This document shows, in pieces, positions 1 through 14,020 of a DNA stretch of 23,352 nucleotides. The first letter of the stretch is position 1, and every line of letters starts with the position of its first letter. The position numbers were made by a program, and so were the translations under genes. This stretch comes from Rhizophagus sp. LPA8_4_AMF (taxonomy: Eukaryota > Glomeromycota > Glomeromycetes > Glomerales > Glomeraceae): contig JADRCO010001031.1 of NCBI GenBank assembly GCA_021464525.1, forward strand, positions 1-23,352, given 5' to 3'. The notes under the pieces were generated by a model. The model did no database searches and was not told the DNA's origin. It worked only from the letters and a program-made list of their open reading frames with translations.

Positions 1-573
1 CATATACATCATCACTAATCCTATATTCTTCCATTTCGTGTTTGAAAAAAAAATGTCCAATTTTAATGGTTATTTCATACCATTTGTCGTTTCACAAGTA
101 TATATTTAGAATTTATCATCCGTTCTTTAAATTTCAGATACTGTTAGAGGTTATCCGTTCGTTAATCCTTTACTTTTGTACTAATTATAGAATTTCCATA
201 AATAAACATTTCTTTCGCTTTAGAGGGTCTACATCTCAACATTAATGTTATCTTAATTCTTAAGTCGCTTAAAAAGCTTTTGACTTATTAATAATGTGCA
301 TTGAAGATGATAATAAATCAAAGTAACATTTTTAACGATTGATTAAATTCATTTATAAATTCCTAAAGTTTAGTATTACATGTATAAATATCGTCAAATT
401 CAATATTTGATGGTTCTTTACATAAATATACTGTATATTTATTAATATGAAAATTATTTCAAGTTAATTTGTTATAAATTAAATGAAAAAAAAAATTTTT
501 GTTTCTTTTGACAATTTTTTTGAAATTAAAAACAATATTAATGTAAATACTTTCAGAATCAATACTTATGGAC

Positions 574-690
574 ATTGGAAGTTTCCAATGATTTTTATTG
601 GAATTAGAAGTATTATTGGAATTGGAAGAATTGGAAGTCCAAAAGTGCTTCCAACTTCCAATTGATAAATTGGATTCTGGAAAATCGTTT
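574..690. repeat. Cluster of TTGGAA/TTCCAA short inverted repeats
   Basis: An inverted repeat ATTGGAA-GT-TTCCAAT lies at 574-589. It is followed by several further TTGGAA units and by TTCCAA units near 645-662, so the strand can fold back on itself. The identical 16-mer recurs at 12517-12532. No target-site duplication or coding potential was seen, so the nature of the repeat is open. Confidence 0.45.
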
Positions 691-704
691 AACTGGATGT
701 GTAG

Positions 705-712
705 TATATAAG
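705..712 (+). promoter_or_regulatory. TATA-box-like element of the SLOG gene
   Basis: TATATAAG lies about 108 bp before the ATG at 820, a reasonable distance for a fungal core promoter with a short leader. This rests on the motif only; no transcript start is known. Confidence 0.35.
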
Positions 713-819
713 AGAGTGTGTATTTGATAAAAATGGGATGTTTATAGAAACTTTTTTTCGGATTGGCTATTACACAAAATTCACAATAAAAAAAGCCTTG
801 ATCATCTGTATTATTAATA

Positions 820-1344
820 ATGTTTTTAACTATTCGATCTGGCGGCCAAACAGGTGTTGATAGGGCGACATTAGATGCTGCTTTAGATTACAATAATAAT
901 ACTATCACAAAAGATAATGTAAAAAAGTCCTTCCTTATTCATGTCACCGGTTGGTGTCCGAAGGGACGGCTTGCGGAAGACGGTTCAATTTCATTACGAT
1001 ACCCACTCATTGAAACACCGACCTCATTATATTCTGAAAGAACAGAATGGAACATCCGGGATGCAGATGCCACTTTGATCCTGCTTTTGTCCGCCACGAC
1101 GCCACCTGATCATGGAACAAACCTTACAATTGAAAAGGCTAATCAACTTCAAAAACCATCAAAAATTATTTTTCTTGATGATAATATCATAACAAACATT
1201 AATGAGGTTCTTTATTGGATGAATGTCAATAAAGTCAAGACGCTAAACGTGGCTGGTCCAAGAGAAAGTAATTGTTCCGGAATTTACATCAAAGCATATG
1301 AATTCGTTAGTACCTTGTTGGAGAAAAGAAAGACAGAAGAATAG
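820..1344 (+). CDS. SLOG/YpsA-like 'putative molybdenum carrier' family protein
   Basis: An intronless 174-aa protein that covers the family end to end. Seen: the glycine-rich nucleotide-binding start SGGQTGVDRATLDAA (residues 7-21), GWCPKGRLAEDG (44-55), YPLIET (61-66), RTEWNIRDADATLIL (74-88), HGTNLTIEKA (98-107) and LNVAGPRES...GIY (142-156). These are the hallmarks of the 'putative molybdenum carrier' (cpYpsA-related) branch of the SLOG superfamily, Rossmann-like proteins thought to bind nucleotides or related ligands. The molybdenum role is a family label, not demonstrated function. About 20 residues (22-43) separate the first motif from GWCP, longer than I recall for bacterial members. 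The ATG at 820 directly precedes the first strand. An AATAAA lies at 1460-1465. The family is mainly bacterial, so ancient transfer into the fungus is plausible but unproven. Confidence 0.9.
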   Translation: MFLTIRSGGQTGVDRATLDAALDYNNNTITKDNVKKSFLIHVTGWCPKGRLAEDGSISLRYPLIETPTSLYSERTEWNIRDADATLILLLSATTPPDHGTNLTIEKANQLQKPSKIIFLDDNIITNINEVLYWMNVNKVKTLNVAGPRESNCSGIYIKAYEFVSTLLEKRKTEE

Positions 1345-3709
1345 AAAATTATATCGATGCTGTACTCCTATTTCTTTTACCTTTTGACACGCAAATATCT
1401 CAAATCATTAGTAAATTATTATACAAATTACAAAAAAATAACACATCATTTTGTACCTAAATAAACGAAATTGTAATCCCTCACTTCCGTCAATACTAAG
1501 GTTATTGAGTAGTAGTTTTCGTTTAAAAACTTGGGACTTTCTTTAATAAAACTATCACATTAAAACGCGAATTACTCTAAACAAGGGAATTAAGAACAAA
1601 TTAATGATTTTTAAACAAATATTAAGAATTTGAGAGATTGGTTTGATCACGCAACAAGTAAATTTCAATTACATTAGTGAAATTTATTTAGGGTCAATAG
1701 AAATGATAGCGTAATACTAAATATAAATTTCATTTTAAACACGTATCAACTAATGCTATGCTATCTTTAACTTCACTCTTTTCCTCCCTAGACAATAATC
1801 ATCCACCTTCGTCTTTTCCACACATACAGTCCAAAGAATCATTGAATAATAATCAATCATTCAATCATAATCTAATCTCTCTTTTTTTATCCAACCAATT
1901 TGCATGTACAATTTAATATGTTTCGTGGGAAATGGAAAGTGTGAAATAAATCCTAATTCGACTGAAATTCTACTACTGAGGTAATGTGATATCAGCTTTG
2001 ATGTACGCATTTTTAAAATTTAAATTTACCTGGATCTTAAAAAAAGCTATGGGGTCCTTCGAGAAATTTCCAATGAAATGTTTAAGGCCAAACAAGTGTT
2101 TTCCCTTCTGTGGAGAGAAGCTATCCAATATCTATAATGAAAAAAAAGCTCTCAAACAAATTTTAATACATAAAGTAACTGAAAAGGAGTACTTTGGCGA
2201 GTGTACTTGTCATCACATCATAAATTCTTGGTTGAGAAATATGTTAGTACTTATAGCGTTAATTAATCTTCTAGCGGATCTAAAGCGTAATGAGAGTCCA
2301 AAATGCAATTAGAAATTTATAAAAATATTTTCACGTTATTTTTGTATTTGATTTGAAATTCTAAAAATAAATCTTGTGAAGAAATCGAACCAATTTAGCA
2401 AAAGCACACAAATTCTTTCTTCTGAGTTCAAAGATCCTATCTTAATTATTTGAAGTTCGGCTCTTTTTTTAGTAATTAAAATAAAGGGTATAAGATAGTG
2501 TTTGAATTTCTCAGACAACAAGAGTTGATGTATGTCATTTCTAGAATTTTTGTAGATTAACGGATAATTTGCAAATAATTTTTATAATTTTAATTTTGCA
2601 AAAGGAATTTTCGAATCAAAGTCAAAGATGGTTTTTAAAAAGACGCGTTTTAACCATTTAAGTCGTTAATGTTAACAATACAAGAAACTTTAGAATCACC
2701 AATACATATAATTAATTTAAATGTTTCTCTATATCCTATATAAGACGAGAATTTTGTGGGAAGGAAGAGAACTATTCGTATAGTATTCGTGTCAGCTAAT
2801 GATTATTTCCTTATTAAAGATTATATCAATTCAAAATTTGTCTACAGTATTTAAAATACGTTTATCATTTAAACTTCGTATGAAATATCATAATTTAACA
2901 TCCTTATTTAAGATATCTTTTTAAATTATTCACATTTATATATCCTCCCTTAAGAAGTAAAAACATTTCACAGAAAATTATAATATCGACCGGATCGCAA
3001 TATATTCGATTGGTTAAGCCGCTGTTTAAGGACAAACATGATATGTGTATGTATACGTATGATTGAGAAAAATGTTTGCTATATGCACCCATGACTGATA
3101 GTTTTTGAAAATTTTCTTTGACCATTCATTTATTAATTTGGACATTTACGCCAAAGTTTCCATAGTTGGCAAATAAACTTATTGAAATTTAGTTAGATAA
3201 ATTAAATGATCGGGTTCTTTTTGTACAACGCTTAATTAAGAAAGTCTTAAACGTAAAATTAAAGAATCTCATGTTTGAATAAGCTTCTATAAGATTCTTT
3301 TTTTTTTCAAAAAGAAATCACGTTTATTTTGATTGGTTTGTCCGTTCCTTCCAATGAACTATAACTTATGAAAGCGAATAAGATGGAAGAATGAATGTTG
3401 TTGGGTACACTCTAAACAAATTTGGAATTATTGATATTATGTATTTATTAAAGTTTTTTATCAAATAGGAAATTAACTTGTTTTACTTTTTCCGCTAATT
3501 TTTTGTGCCAATCATCTTTTAGGTTTATTTAATTAACCTTTTTTGAAAATATGCAACTAATCAAAATTGTCAAAATCATAATGATACCATGTGTAATTCG
3601 GGCCATTCAGTCAATAAATGGCACCTGGACTGGATTTATAATCAACCGTACCCCCTGCAAGGCTTTTGTCTTTCTCACCTTCATTTTTTCGTATCTTATC
3701 CAAAGAAAC
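1345..3709. other. Long AT-rich intergenic region
   Basis: About 2.4 kb with no recognisable gene. It holds the 3' region of the SLOG gene, one doubtful small frame (2001-2312, listed separately) and the 5' region of the FAS1 gene. A frame continuous with the FAS1 gene reaches back to 3551, but its extra N-terminus precedes a clear signal peptide and is judged untranslated. Confidence 0.55.
2001..2312 (+). CDS. Doubtful small hypothetical reading frame
   Basis: A 103-aa frame from the ATG at 2001. The only notable content is Cys-rich stretches (NKCFPFCGEK and YFGECTCHH) and a hydrophobic segment near the C-terminus. I do not recognise a family. Its base composition is slightly less AT-rich than the flanks, which is the only hint of coding. 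It could be chance or a remnant of a mobile element. Confidence 0.15.
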   Translation: MYAFLKFKFTWILKKAMGSFEKFPMKCLRPNKCFPFCGEKLSNIYNEKKALKQILIHKVTEKEYFGECTCHHIINSWLRNMLVLIALINLLADLKRNESPKCN

Positions 3710-6332
3710 ATGTTGTTAAACATACGTATATTATTATTGTTGTTATTAATACTTTCGCTTTTATCAATACTTTCTGTTGCTAAAAAGACTATTACGGATT
3801 TACTTTATGAAGATAAAAGATTTAGTAATTTAGTTAGAGCGTTACAACGTACTAGAGTTCTTCACGAAATTAATCGTTATGAATCTGCAACTTTATTCGC
3901 ACCTGTAAATGAAGCTTTCGAAGATGACCCTCTTATGACCAGAGAACGTATGTTATATCATTTTCTTATTGAAGAAATTAAAGGAGAAGAACTTAGTAAG
4001 AATGGTCTGCTGTTAAATACTCGCTTGAATATGGAAGAAAAACTTGATACTCTCGGACAAAAAGTTAAAGTTGAAGTTGAAAGTGATTCCAATGATGTCT
4101 ATGTTGGTAATGGAAAAATTACAGAATTTAATAAAAAAGCAGATAACGGTGAGTGATGGCAAACCGGTATTATAAAAAATTTTTTTAAAATTTAAATTGT
4201 GACTAATTCTATATACATTACCTTATATAAATCACAGGAATTATTCATGTAATCAATGACGTGTTGGATACTCCTGTGGACTTATGTAAGTGGTATAGAA
4301 CTTTTGATCGGCTGGTTTTAATTTATTAAATTGATTTTTATATTTTTGTAGATACAACTTTGACTTCTATGGATCAACTTACAGTTTTTTCTGATTATCT
4401 TCGTATGAGAAAATTAGATGATTATTTATCAAATGGAAATCATATTACTGTATTTGCTCCAACTAATGATGTCATAAAAAATCAATTAAAGTATCATGAA
4501 AGAGAGTATTTAATGGGAGAATGTGGTGGAGGTTTAGATGACTTGGATTTGTGGACTAAATATCATTTACATAATGATAGAGTTTTGTACTCCGATTCAT
4601 TTGAAAATGGAAATACAAATGGTTTGAAATTATTCTATTGATTTTTTTTTTTATAGGAAAAATAATTTTTATATTAATTTTCCTTTTCATGTAGTGCCTA
4701 CGATACAAGGGGAACCGATAAAGGTTGAAAAAGACGAACAAGGCAACATGCGTGTTGCTGGTGGAAATGTAACTTTTAAAGATTTGTTGGCTGAAAATGG
4801 TACCAATTATTTAAATTTTAAACTTTAACTTTTCTTAACGTTATTATTATAAACAATACTTTTTCACTTTCATAATAGGTGTCATTCACGTTATTACTAA
4901 TGTTGCAATACCAAAAGCTCTTCATTTCACAACACACAAGTACCTTTGTGGTTTGAAAGCTACAAAGTTTGTAGCTTCAATTATAAAACATGGATTACAA
5001 CGTTATATAGAAGGTTCAGATGCATCATATACAATATTAGCGCCAAGAGATGATTATTTAGATGAAAGTTTAACATTGAGATATCATATTTTAGAAGGAA
5101 AATATTTGCCTTCAGATTTAAAAGATGAAATGCTTATTAAGACTGAACTTAAAACTGAAGAATTAAGAAATCATAGACAAAGAGCTATTGTAAATTTAGT
5201 TCAAAAATGGGATAATAATGATAATGAAAGTATTCAGAGAACTGAAATTCAATTCAATGGGATTGGTGTGGTCGGTGAACCTGTTGAAATCGGAAATGAT
5301 ATTATTTATGTATTATCAAATACAATGACACCACCACAACCTATTATAAAAATTCTCAGTAATGATAAACAATTGGCTTCAATGGGCACTTATATTATTA
5401 TTAATAATATTGTACAGAAGGTTAGATCAGCTAAAGGTATTACAATGATCGCACCGTCTTCGGAAGCGTTTTCACAACTAGGATTAATTAATGCATATTT
5501 CTTACTTCATGAAGCAAAAGTTGATTTAAATTCCGTATTATTGCATCATATAATTAATGAAACAATATATAGTGAAGATATAACAGATGATGAAAAAACA
5601 TATTATACAATGGGTGGCGATCCAGTTAAAGTTTATAAGAAAGGCAATGATATATTTGTTAGTAATGCAAATTATACATCAAAAGTTAGTAGAAAAGATG
5701 TATTAACTTCAACGGGAGTATTACATGTACTTGACAATGTTATATTACCACCAACATTACATATAACATTGGGTAAACTACTCAAAGGAATTAATGCTCA
5801 AACATTTTTAGATATTGTTAAAGCGGCCAACATAACTGACTTAGTGCAAGATCCGTTAGAACCATATACAATATTAGCACCAACAGAAAGTGCATTTGAA
5901 AAAATTAATGTGACTAAGTTATTAGCAGATCCTGAGTTAGCAAGTAGATGGGCAAGATTACATATAATACCAAAAAAATTGGATGAATTGAAGAATGGCG
6001 ATGAAGTACCTACATTATTATCAAATGACGCTATTTTAGTTATTAAAAAAGAATTAGGAGGATCCTATTATAATATCGAAGTAAAAGGTTATTGGAGTTT
6101 TAAGGAAAAAGCTAAATTGTTAAGTAGCGGTAGAACTTGGAATGGTGGTGCTGTTTATGAAATTGATAAGGTCTTATTACCCGAACATGTTCAACAAATT
6201 GGTAGAACATTTTCAGATATCATCATTGGTTTTGTATTATTCGGTTTTCTTGCTATGAGTGGTATTTATAGTTGGCACTTCTGGAATATTTGGAAAAGGG
6301 AAAGTCAAGGCTATCGAGAAATCGGATCATAA
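3710..6332 (+). CDS. Five-domain FAS1 (fasciclin-like) type I membrane protein
   Basis: Five exons: 3710-4148, 4238-4285, 4352-4621, 4695-4799 and 4879-6332, giving 771 aa with consistent phases (1,1,1,1). The ATG at 3710 opens a strong signal peptide (MLLNIRILLLLLLILSLLS). Five FAS1 repeats follow at roughly 25-162, 163-295, 313-435, 457-578 and 587-723. They show the family's signatures: TLFAPVNEAF, TVFAPTNDVI, TILAPRDDYL, TMIAPSSEAF and TILAPTESAF near each N-terminus, and GIIHVINDVL, GVIHVITNVA and GVLHVLDNVI near three of the domain ends. A transmembrane helix sits at about 734-752, followed by a short basic tail. FAS1 domains act in cell adhesion or matrix binding; a cell-surface or vacuolar-membrane role is inference. 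A poly(A)-like AATAAA is at 6494-6499. Exons 2-4 are short; intron ends were chosen to restore FAS1 strands. Confidence 0.88.
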
Positions 6333-6745
6333 TTTTATTACTATTGATATGCATACAAATGTAAAAATTATGAACACTGCGTCTTGCGTTTGCATCAAAT
6401 GTTAACAGGTTATTGACTTTGGAATTTTTGACATTGAAACGTTTCATTTTGATATTTAAATCATCACGTATTCACACTTTTTTATATTAAAACAATAAAT
6501 TTTATCTTGAAATTGTATGACATCTTAATTTTTTTATATCGTATCGTCTTTCTTTTTTTTGTAAATAAAATTTATTTGATTTAAATTATATTCACGTTAC
6601 AATAAAATCCAAACCTATTATTAATTAAAGTGTCTTTTGTGAATAAGCACACACTAACTAACTTATTAACTTGTGCAATAAATAAAAAATGTTCGTTAAT
6701 TAATCCTGATTTTTTTATTAAAGGAAATTTCCTAATTCTTGATTC
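6333..6745. other. Convergent 3' intergenic region (FAS1 / PTPA)
   Basis: This is the shared downstream region of two converging genes. It contains AATAAA on the plus strand (6494-6499) for the FAS1 gene and TTTATT (AATAAA on the minus strand) at 6571-6576 and 6714-6719 for PTPA. No gene is seen. Confidence 0.5.
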
Positions 6746-8347
6746 TTAATCAAACGGCAACCTTCTAAAAGTTCCTTCTCTCATATTCATTTGATTAGCG
6801 CCAATAGCACTGGGAACTTTAATACCACAACAATCGGGAAATTCTTGACCAAAAGCATGCACATGATTATCGTCACATTCTAAGTCTTGCTCTTTTAATT
6901 CACTAGAACTTCCTTCAAAGTATATTAAACTTCCAAACATAAAATGTTGCATTATAGGCAATTTCCCAAGTACTTCACCTTTATACATTTTAATCATTCC
7001 TTCATTAACTTTTTTCCATTCTTTAACTCCTATAAATAAAAAAAAAGTTAGCAAATATCAAGTGAATAAAAATAATATTTTTTAGATTCTTGCCAGATAT
7101 GTCATCCAACATCGGTGAATTCCAACGAAGAGATGCTGTTTTAACCTATATTATAAAAGTAAATTTTTTTATTATTTGGTTAACATTATTCCTCCTATAA
7201 CTTAATTAAATAATTTAAGTTTGCTTTGTATATACCGAATTTATGAATTTTATACAGGCCAAATACATATATTCTTTAGAAAATTCGTCAACTACATCCT
7301 TATCATGAATCGACTTCGGCTTGATATATTTATGTCCTAAAATAAAATAAAAAAAAGATAAATAAACAAGTCTTTTTTCATTTCATTCAATATATATATA
7401 TTATTACCTATTAATTGAGCTGATCCAAACATGAATGGTAAAAAGTGATAATCATCTAATCCCCAAACTCCGTGAGACCCAGCCGGTTCAAGCCAATATT
7501 TAAATTGAAGGTTCCTCATAATATCTATATATCTTTTTTAAATTAGGAAAATATATTCGATTTTTAACATTTTTTTTTTTTTTAAAAAAAAAAGTATTTA
7601 TTTTAAATACAATATATTTAATGCTCACCCTTGAAAGACTCTTAATACAATAGATGTATAATCACCTGGTCCAATCAAACCCAATTTTTCAAAACATAAT
7701 CTATAAATATTGAAAAATGACATGAAATAATTTTATTAAATATTTTTAATTAAAGATATACTTACAACCAAACTATGAAATTAGCTTCATGGCCTGTTCC
7801 ATAATCTATCCTTTTTTGATCTCCCCAGCTTTCCATGAAATATCGTGAAACTTCTTTAACTGCTTCCGGAGGTAATGAAAAGATTTCATGAAGTTCTTCA
7901 GCATTCTACAAGTTATTTAAATAACGAAATGAAATTATTACAATTGGAATAACTTTAGCAAATTGATCAAATAAATTAATTACATTAGAAATCCGACTAT
8001 AGAAGACTTTGAAAGCTGGATTCCCAAATCTACTCTTTTCATTTTGTACAGGTGGTATCTCTTCACAATAGGTATTCACTTTATTTAAAAGCTCCAGCAT
8101 CTTCGACAAAGTCTATATTTATTATAATAATAAATACATAAACTTTATTCAATTAAACCTTAAAAAAAAAACATACCGGAGAAATAAAGCATTCAGTACT
8201 TAAAGGTAATCCTTTAGCTGAATGATTTAACCTCTCTATAAAACCAACAAAATCATTATATGCATCAGAATCTCGAAATTTTTCGAGATCGTCTTTGGTG
8301 AGTATTTGCCGTTTTGGGACCATAAAGGTTAAAGTAGTAGCAGCCAT
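6746..8347 (-). CDS. PTPA: PP2A phosphatase activator / peptidyl-prolyl isomerase
   Basis: Eight exons on the minus strand: 8347-8177, 8112-7984, 7905-7766, 7700-7629, 7532-7408, 7336-7236, 7145-7094 and 7029-6746, giving 357 aa. PTPA (yeast Rrd1/Rrd2) binds the PP2A catalytic subunit and helps load its metal ions; it also has prolyl-isomerase activity. Seen in order: EEIPPVQ and RFGNPAF (about 74-92), [11 protein letters not shown] (133-143), [16 protein letters not shown] (183-198) with [18 protein letters not shown] with [12 protein letters not shown] (up to 246), [14 protein letters not shown], and the C-terminal [16 protein letters not shown]. The length is normal for the family. The ATG at 8347 is the first ATG in frame, followed by the usual N-terminal region. 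Intron 7 starts with GC rather than GT. For intron 2 the GTAATT donor at 7983 gives a family-like join; a nearer GTTATT donor would add 10 residues. Confidence 0.93.
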
Positions 8348-8504
8348 TTCTATATTCACAGAAAGAAAGTAACCAGAAATATAAAAAAAGCTTTCATCAT
8401 TAGCATTAACAATTATCGATGTGGTAAAACTGCCGTTTTTGACTAATCATGACTCAACACATGAATTAAAGATTATTGGACGATCAATCTTATTATAAAA
8501 AAGG
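8348..8504. promoter_or_regulatory. Divergent promoter between PTPA and alanyl-tRNA synthetase
   Basis: Only 157 bp separate the two start codons, so both promoters must overlap here. A TGACTCA heptamer sits at 8450-8456, the consensus for Gcn4/AP-1-type bZIP factors, which in yeast control amino-acid and aminoacyl-tRNA-synthetase genes. A TATAAAAAAG run at 8494-8503 lies just before the first AlaRS ATG. A tiny upstream frame (ATG 8449 to stop 8469, six codons) would precede AlaRS if the leader starts that early. Motifs are seen; regulation is inferred. Confidence 0.45.
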
Positions 8505-12345
<3,841 letters not shown>

Positions 12346-12539
12346 AACTTATTAATCTAATAATAATAGAGATAATTTATTATATTATAAAGAATTCGAA
12401 TTGTAAAATAAAATATCTTGCTAATATTTTTATATGATGGCTTAACAGCTATATAAGTTACTATGCTTCTTGCCATCACAAGTGATGTTCAATGGACCAA
12501 TTCAGTAATAAAAATTATTGGAAGTTTCCAATACAAATC

Positions 12540-13057
12540 TATTGAGGTCCAAACATGTTTTGAAAGTTTTTCCGTTGGATGGTTCTTTGTTGAACTACAC
12601 CTTCTACAACGTGACCAAAGACGACATGTTTGCCTAAACAGAGAGACTTAACGGTACAAATAAAAAAGATTTTAATCAATTAATCAATTATGACTCCGTA
12701 TAAAAAAAATGAACAAAACAAAAGATTATAGATAGACACTCCGCAAGTACCATTTTCAGAATCATAAACTGAGGCATAACCCAGTGGGATAAGCAATCTT
12801 TCCTTTTTCCCTAGTACATAAGGCCCTAAAATTCTCTGTTGTAGATTTGGAGATATTTGTTATTACACAAAGTACATAATTTTTTCTTTACCTGGAACAT
12901 TTTTTATAAGTTCGAATTCAAATATGATTATCTAAAAGTGATAATTCGATAAAACTTAAGGTTGAAAGTATATCTTATTCCTAAATTTTCTTCCTCATAA
13001 ACGGGCTCTCCATAATAAACTGAAGAAAACTTTTGGGGTTTCCATTGTTGACAGAGT
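12540..13057 (-). pseudogene. Cyclophilin pseudogene (unit A of the duplication)
   Basis: On the minus strand this stretch is a broken copy of the cyclophilin at 14021-14858. Matching pieces: 12540-12575 to the end of exon 4; 12598-12650 to the 3' end of exon 3 (shared CTTCTACAACGTG and AAGACGACATGTTTGCC); 12760-12845 to the 5' part of exon 3 (shared GTACATAAGGCCCTAAAATT); 12855-12935 to intron 2 and exon 2; 12958-13057 to exon 1. Intron 3 and about 150 bp of exon 3, including the conserved core, are lost, and frames are interrupted. Its normal upstream region is missing, because AlaRS-derived sequence follows immediately, so it has had no native promoter. Confidence 0.82.
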
Positions 13058-13930
13058 CTGGTTCTATTGCTATTGACGGAGTAGTTGAGTAGTTTAAAAT
13101 GTGCGATTGTTTGGGTATCATCATCTTTATACCTCTTTTTTCAGTAAATTCTTGGTCAACAGTTATTACTCACCATTTTGTAGTATTTCCTTATTTTGTT
13201 TCTTCTGTTATCGTAGGATTATATGTAGAGTTATAATTTACATATGTCATGGTGTGTTTATGCACATGAAAGAATAATTTAGCGCGTTAGTATGCGTGGG
13301 GTTTTTAATGCTTTCTTGACAGGGTACTGTTCAGAAAGGGCGGTTTAAATAATATGACGATAAAAATCCTAAATAATGTTACAAAACTTTTGATCATATA
13401 TGTCACGATATCACTATTCTAATGGTGAAGCAGTTTAACAGAATCTTTTATTATTCAATGTCTTGTAAATTTATATATAATTTATCAGTATATGTATTCT
13501 ACTCTAAAGAAACAAAAGGTGATATCCATTCTAAGAAAAAAAATGTCTAAAGAAGCAAAGTAATATAAACATATTCAATTACTATTTTAGTATTGAAATA
13601 TTAAAAAGTAATTAGTTTAGCCAAAAAATTAGATGTTGAAAGATCTGGTAAGATTACTCAAGTCATTGTTGCTTGGGTAAATTTCAATTTAAAAAGAAAA
13701 AAAACCGCTTAAAAGCTAATTAGGGAAAAGTAAATTCTGTTTATTCTTAACTTTTTAATTTATTAATTGTTATTAATTCTATAGACTGACCGTTCAAGGA
13801 AGTGGAACGAACAAGGTTTGCTGAACAACTCGCAAAACTTCAAGTTATTAGTCATGAAACTCATTAATGTAATAATAATAATAGAGAGATTTATTTATAT
13901 TATAGTGAACTAGCTAAAACTAACATTTTT
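13058..13930 (+). pseudogene. Alanyl-tRNA synthetase pseudogene fragment (unit B)
   Basis: A decayed copy of the AlaRS 3' half. Matching pieces: 13058-13110 to exon 6 (10671-10730); about 13620-13660 to exon 11 (shared CCAAAAAATTAGATGTTGAAA against TCAAAAAATTGGATGTTGAAA); 13725-13785 to the exon 11 end and intron 11 with its TTCTATAG acceptor; 13790-13868 to exon 12 (shared CAAGGAAGTGGAAC); and the following AATAATAATAGAGA of the 3' UTR. Between about 13120 and 13600 I see no clear match, so exons 7-10 are deleted or beyond recognition. The copy has no catalytic domain and no promoter, so it cannot make a synthetase. Confidence 0.8.
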
Positions 13931-14020
13931 ACAGCTCGTTAAAGGTAATTGATATGTTAAGTATTATCACAACTTGCAATCTAACTTTTGTTGAAAGTTT
14001 TCCCACTGGATGAAGTTTCT

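Larger units (their letters stand above)
1..819. other. AT-rich non-coding region upstream of the SLOG gene
   Basis: No convincing gene is visible. The reading frames at 42-245 and 483-665 are low-complexity AT-rich translations without recognisable domains, and the first one starts with TTG. The stretch contains a cluster of TTGGAA/TTCCAA motifs (574-690) and a TATA-like box close to the following gene, both listed separately. Confidence 0.6.

Noticed and set aside
42-665. Two small plus-strand reading frames near the left edge
   Set aside because: AT-rich low-complexity translations with no domain; the first begins at TTG, and the second overlaps the TTGGAA repeat cluster.
3551-3709. Longer N-terminus for the FAS1 protein from the ATG at 3551
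   Set aside because: The 53 extra residues precede a typical signal peptide starting at 3710, which would then be internal. The shorter start fits a secreted protein better.
7906-7953. A 48-nt intron 2 in PTPA using the GTTATT donor
   Set aside because: The GTAATT donor at 7983 is a stronger splice site and gives [12 protein letters not shown], which lines up with the family without an insertion.
12463-12651. A plus-strand 62-residue frame as a gene
   Set aside because: It is the antisense of the cyclophilin pseudogene fragment and starts with an arbitrary codon.
13058-13930. A second functional AlaRS or a new gene between AlaRS and cyclophilin
   Set aside because: Only short collinear fragments of exons 6, 11 and 12 remain, with broken frames and no catalytic core.
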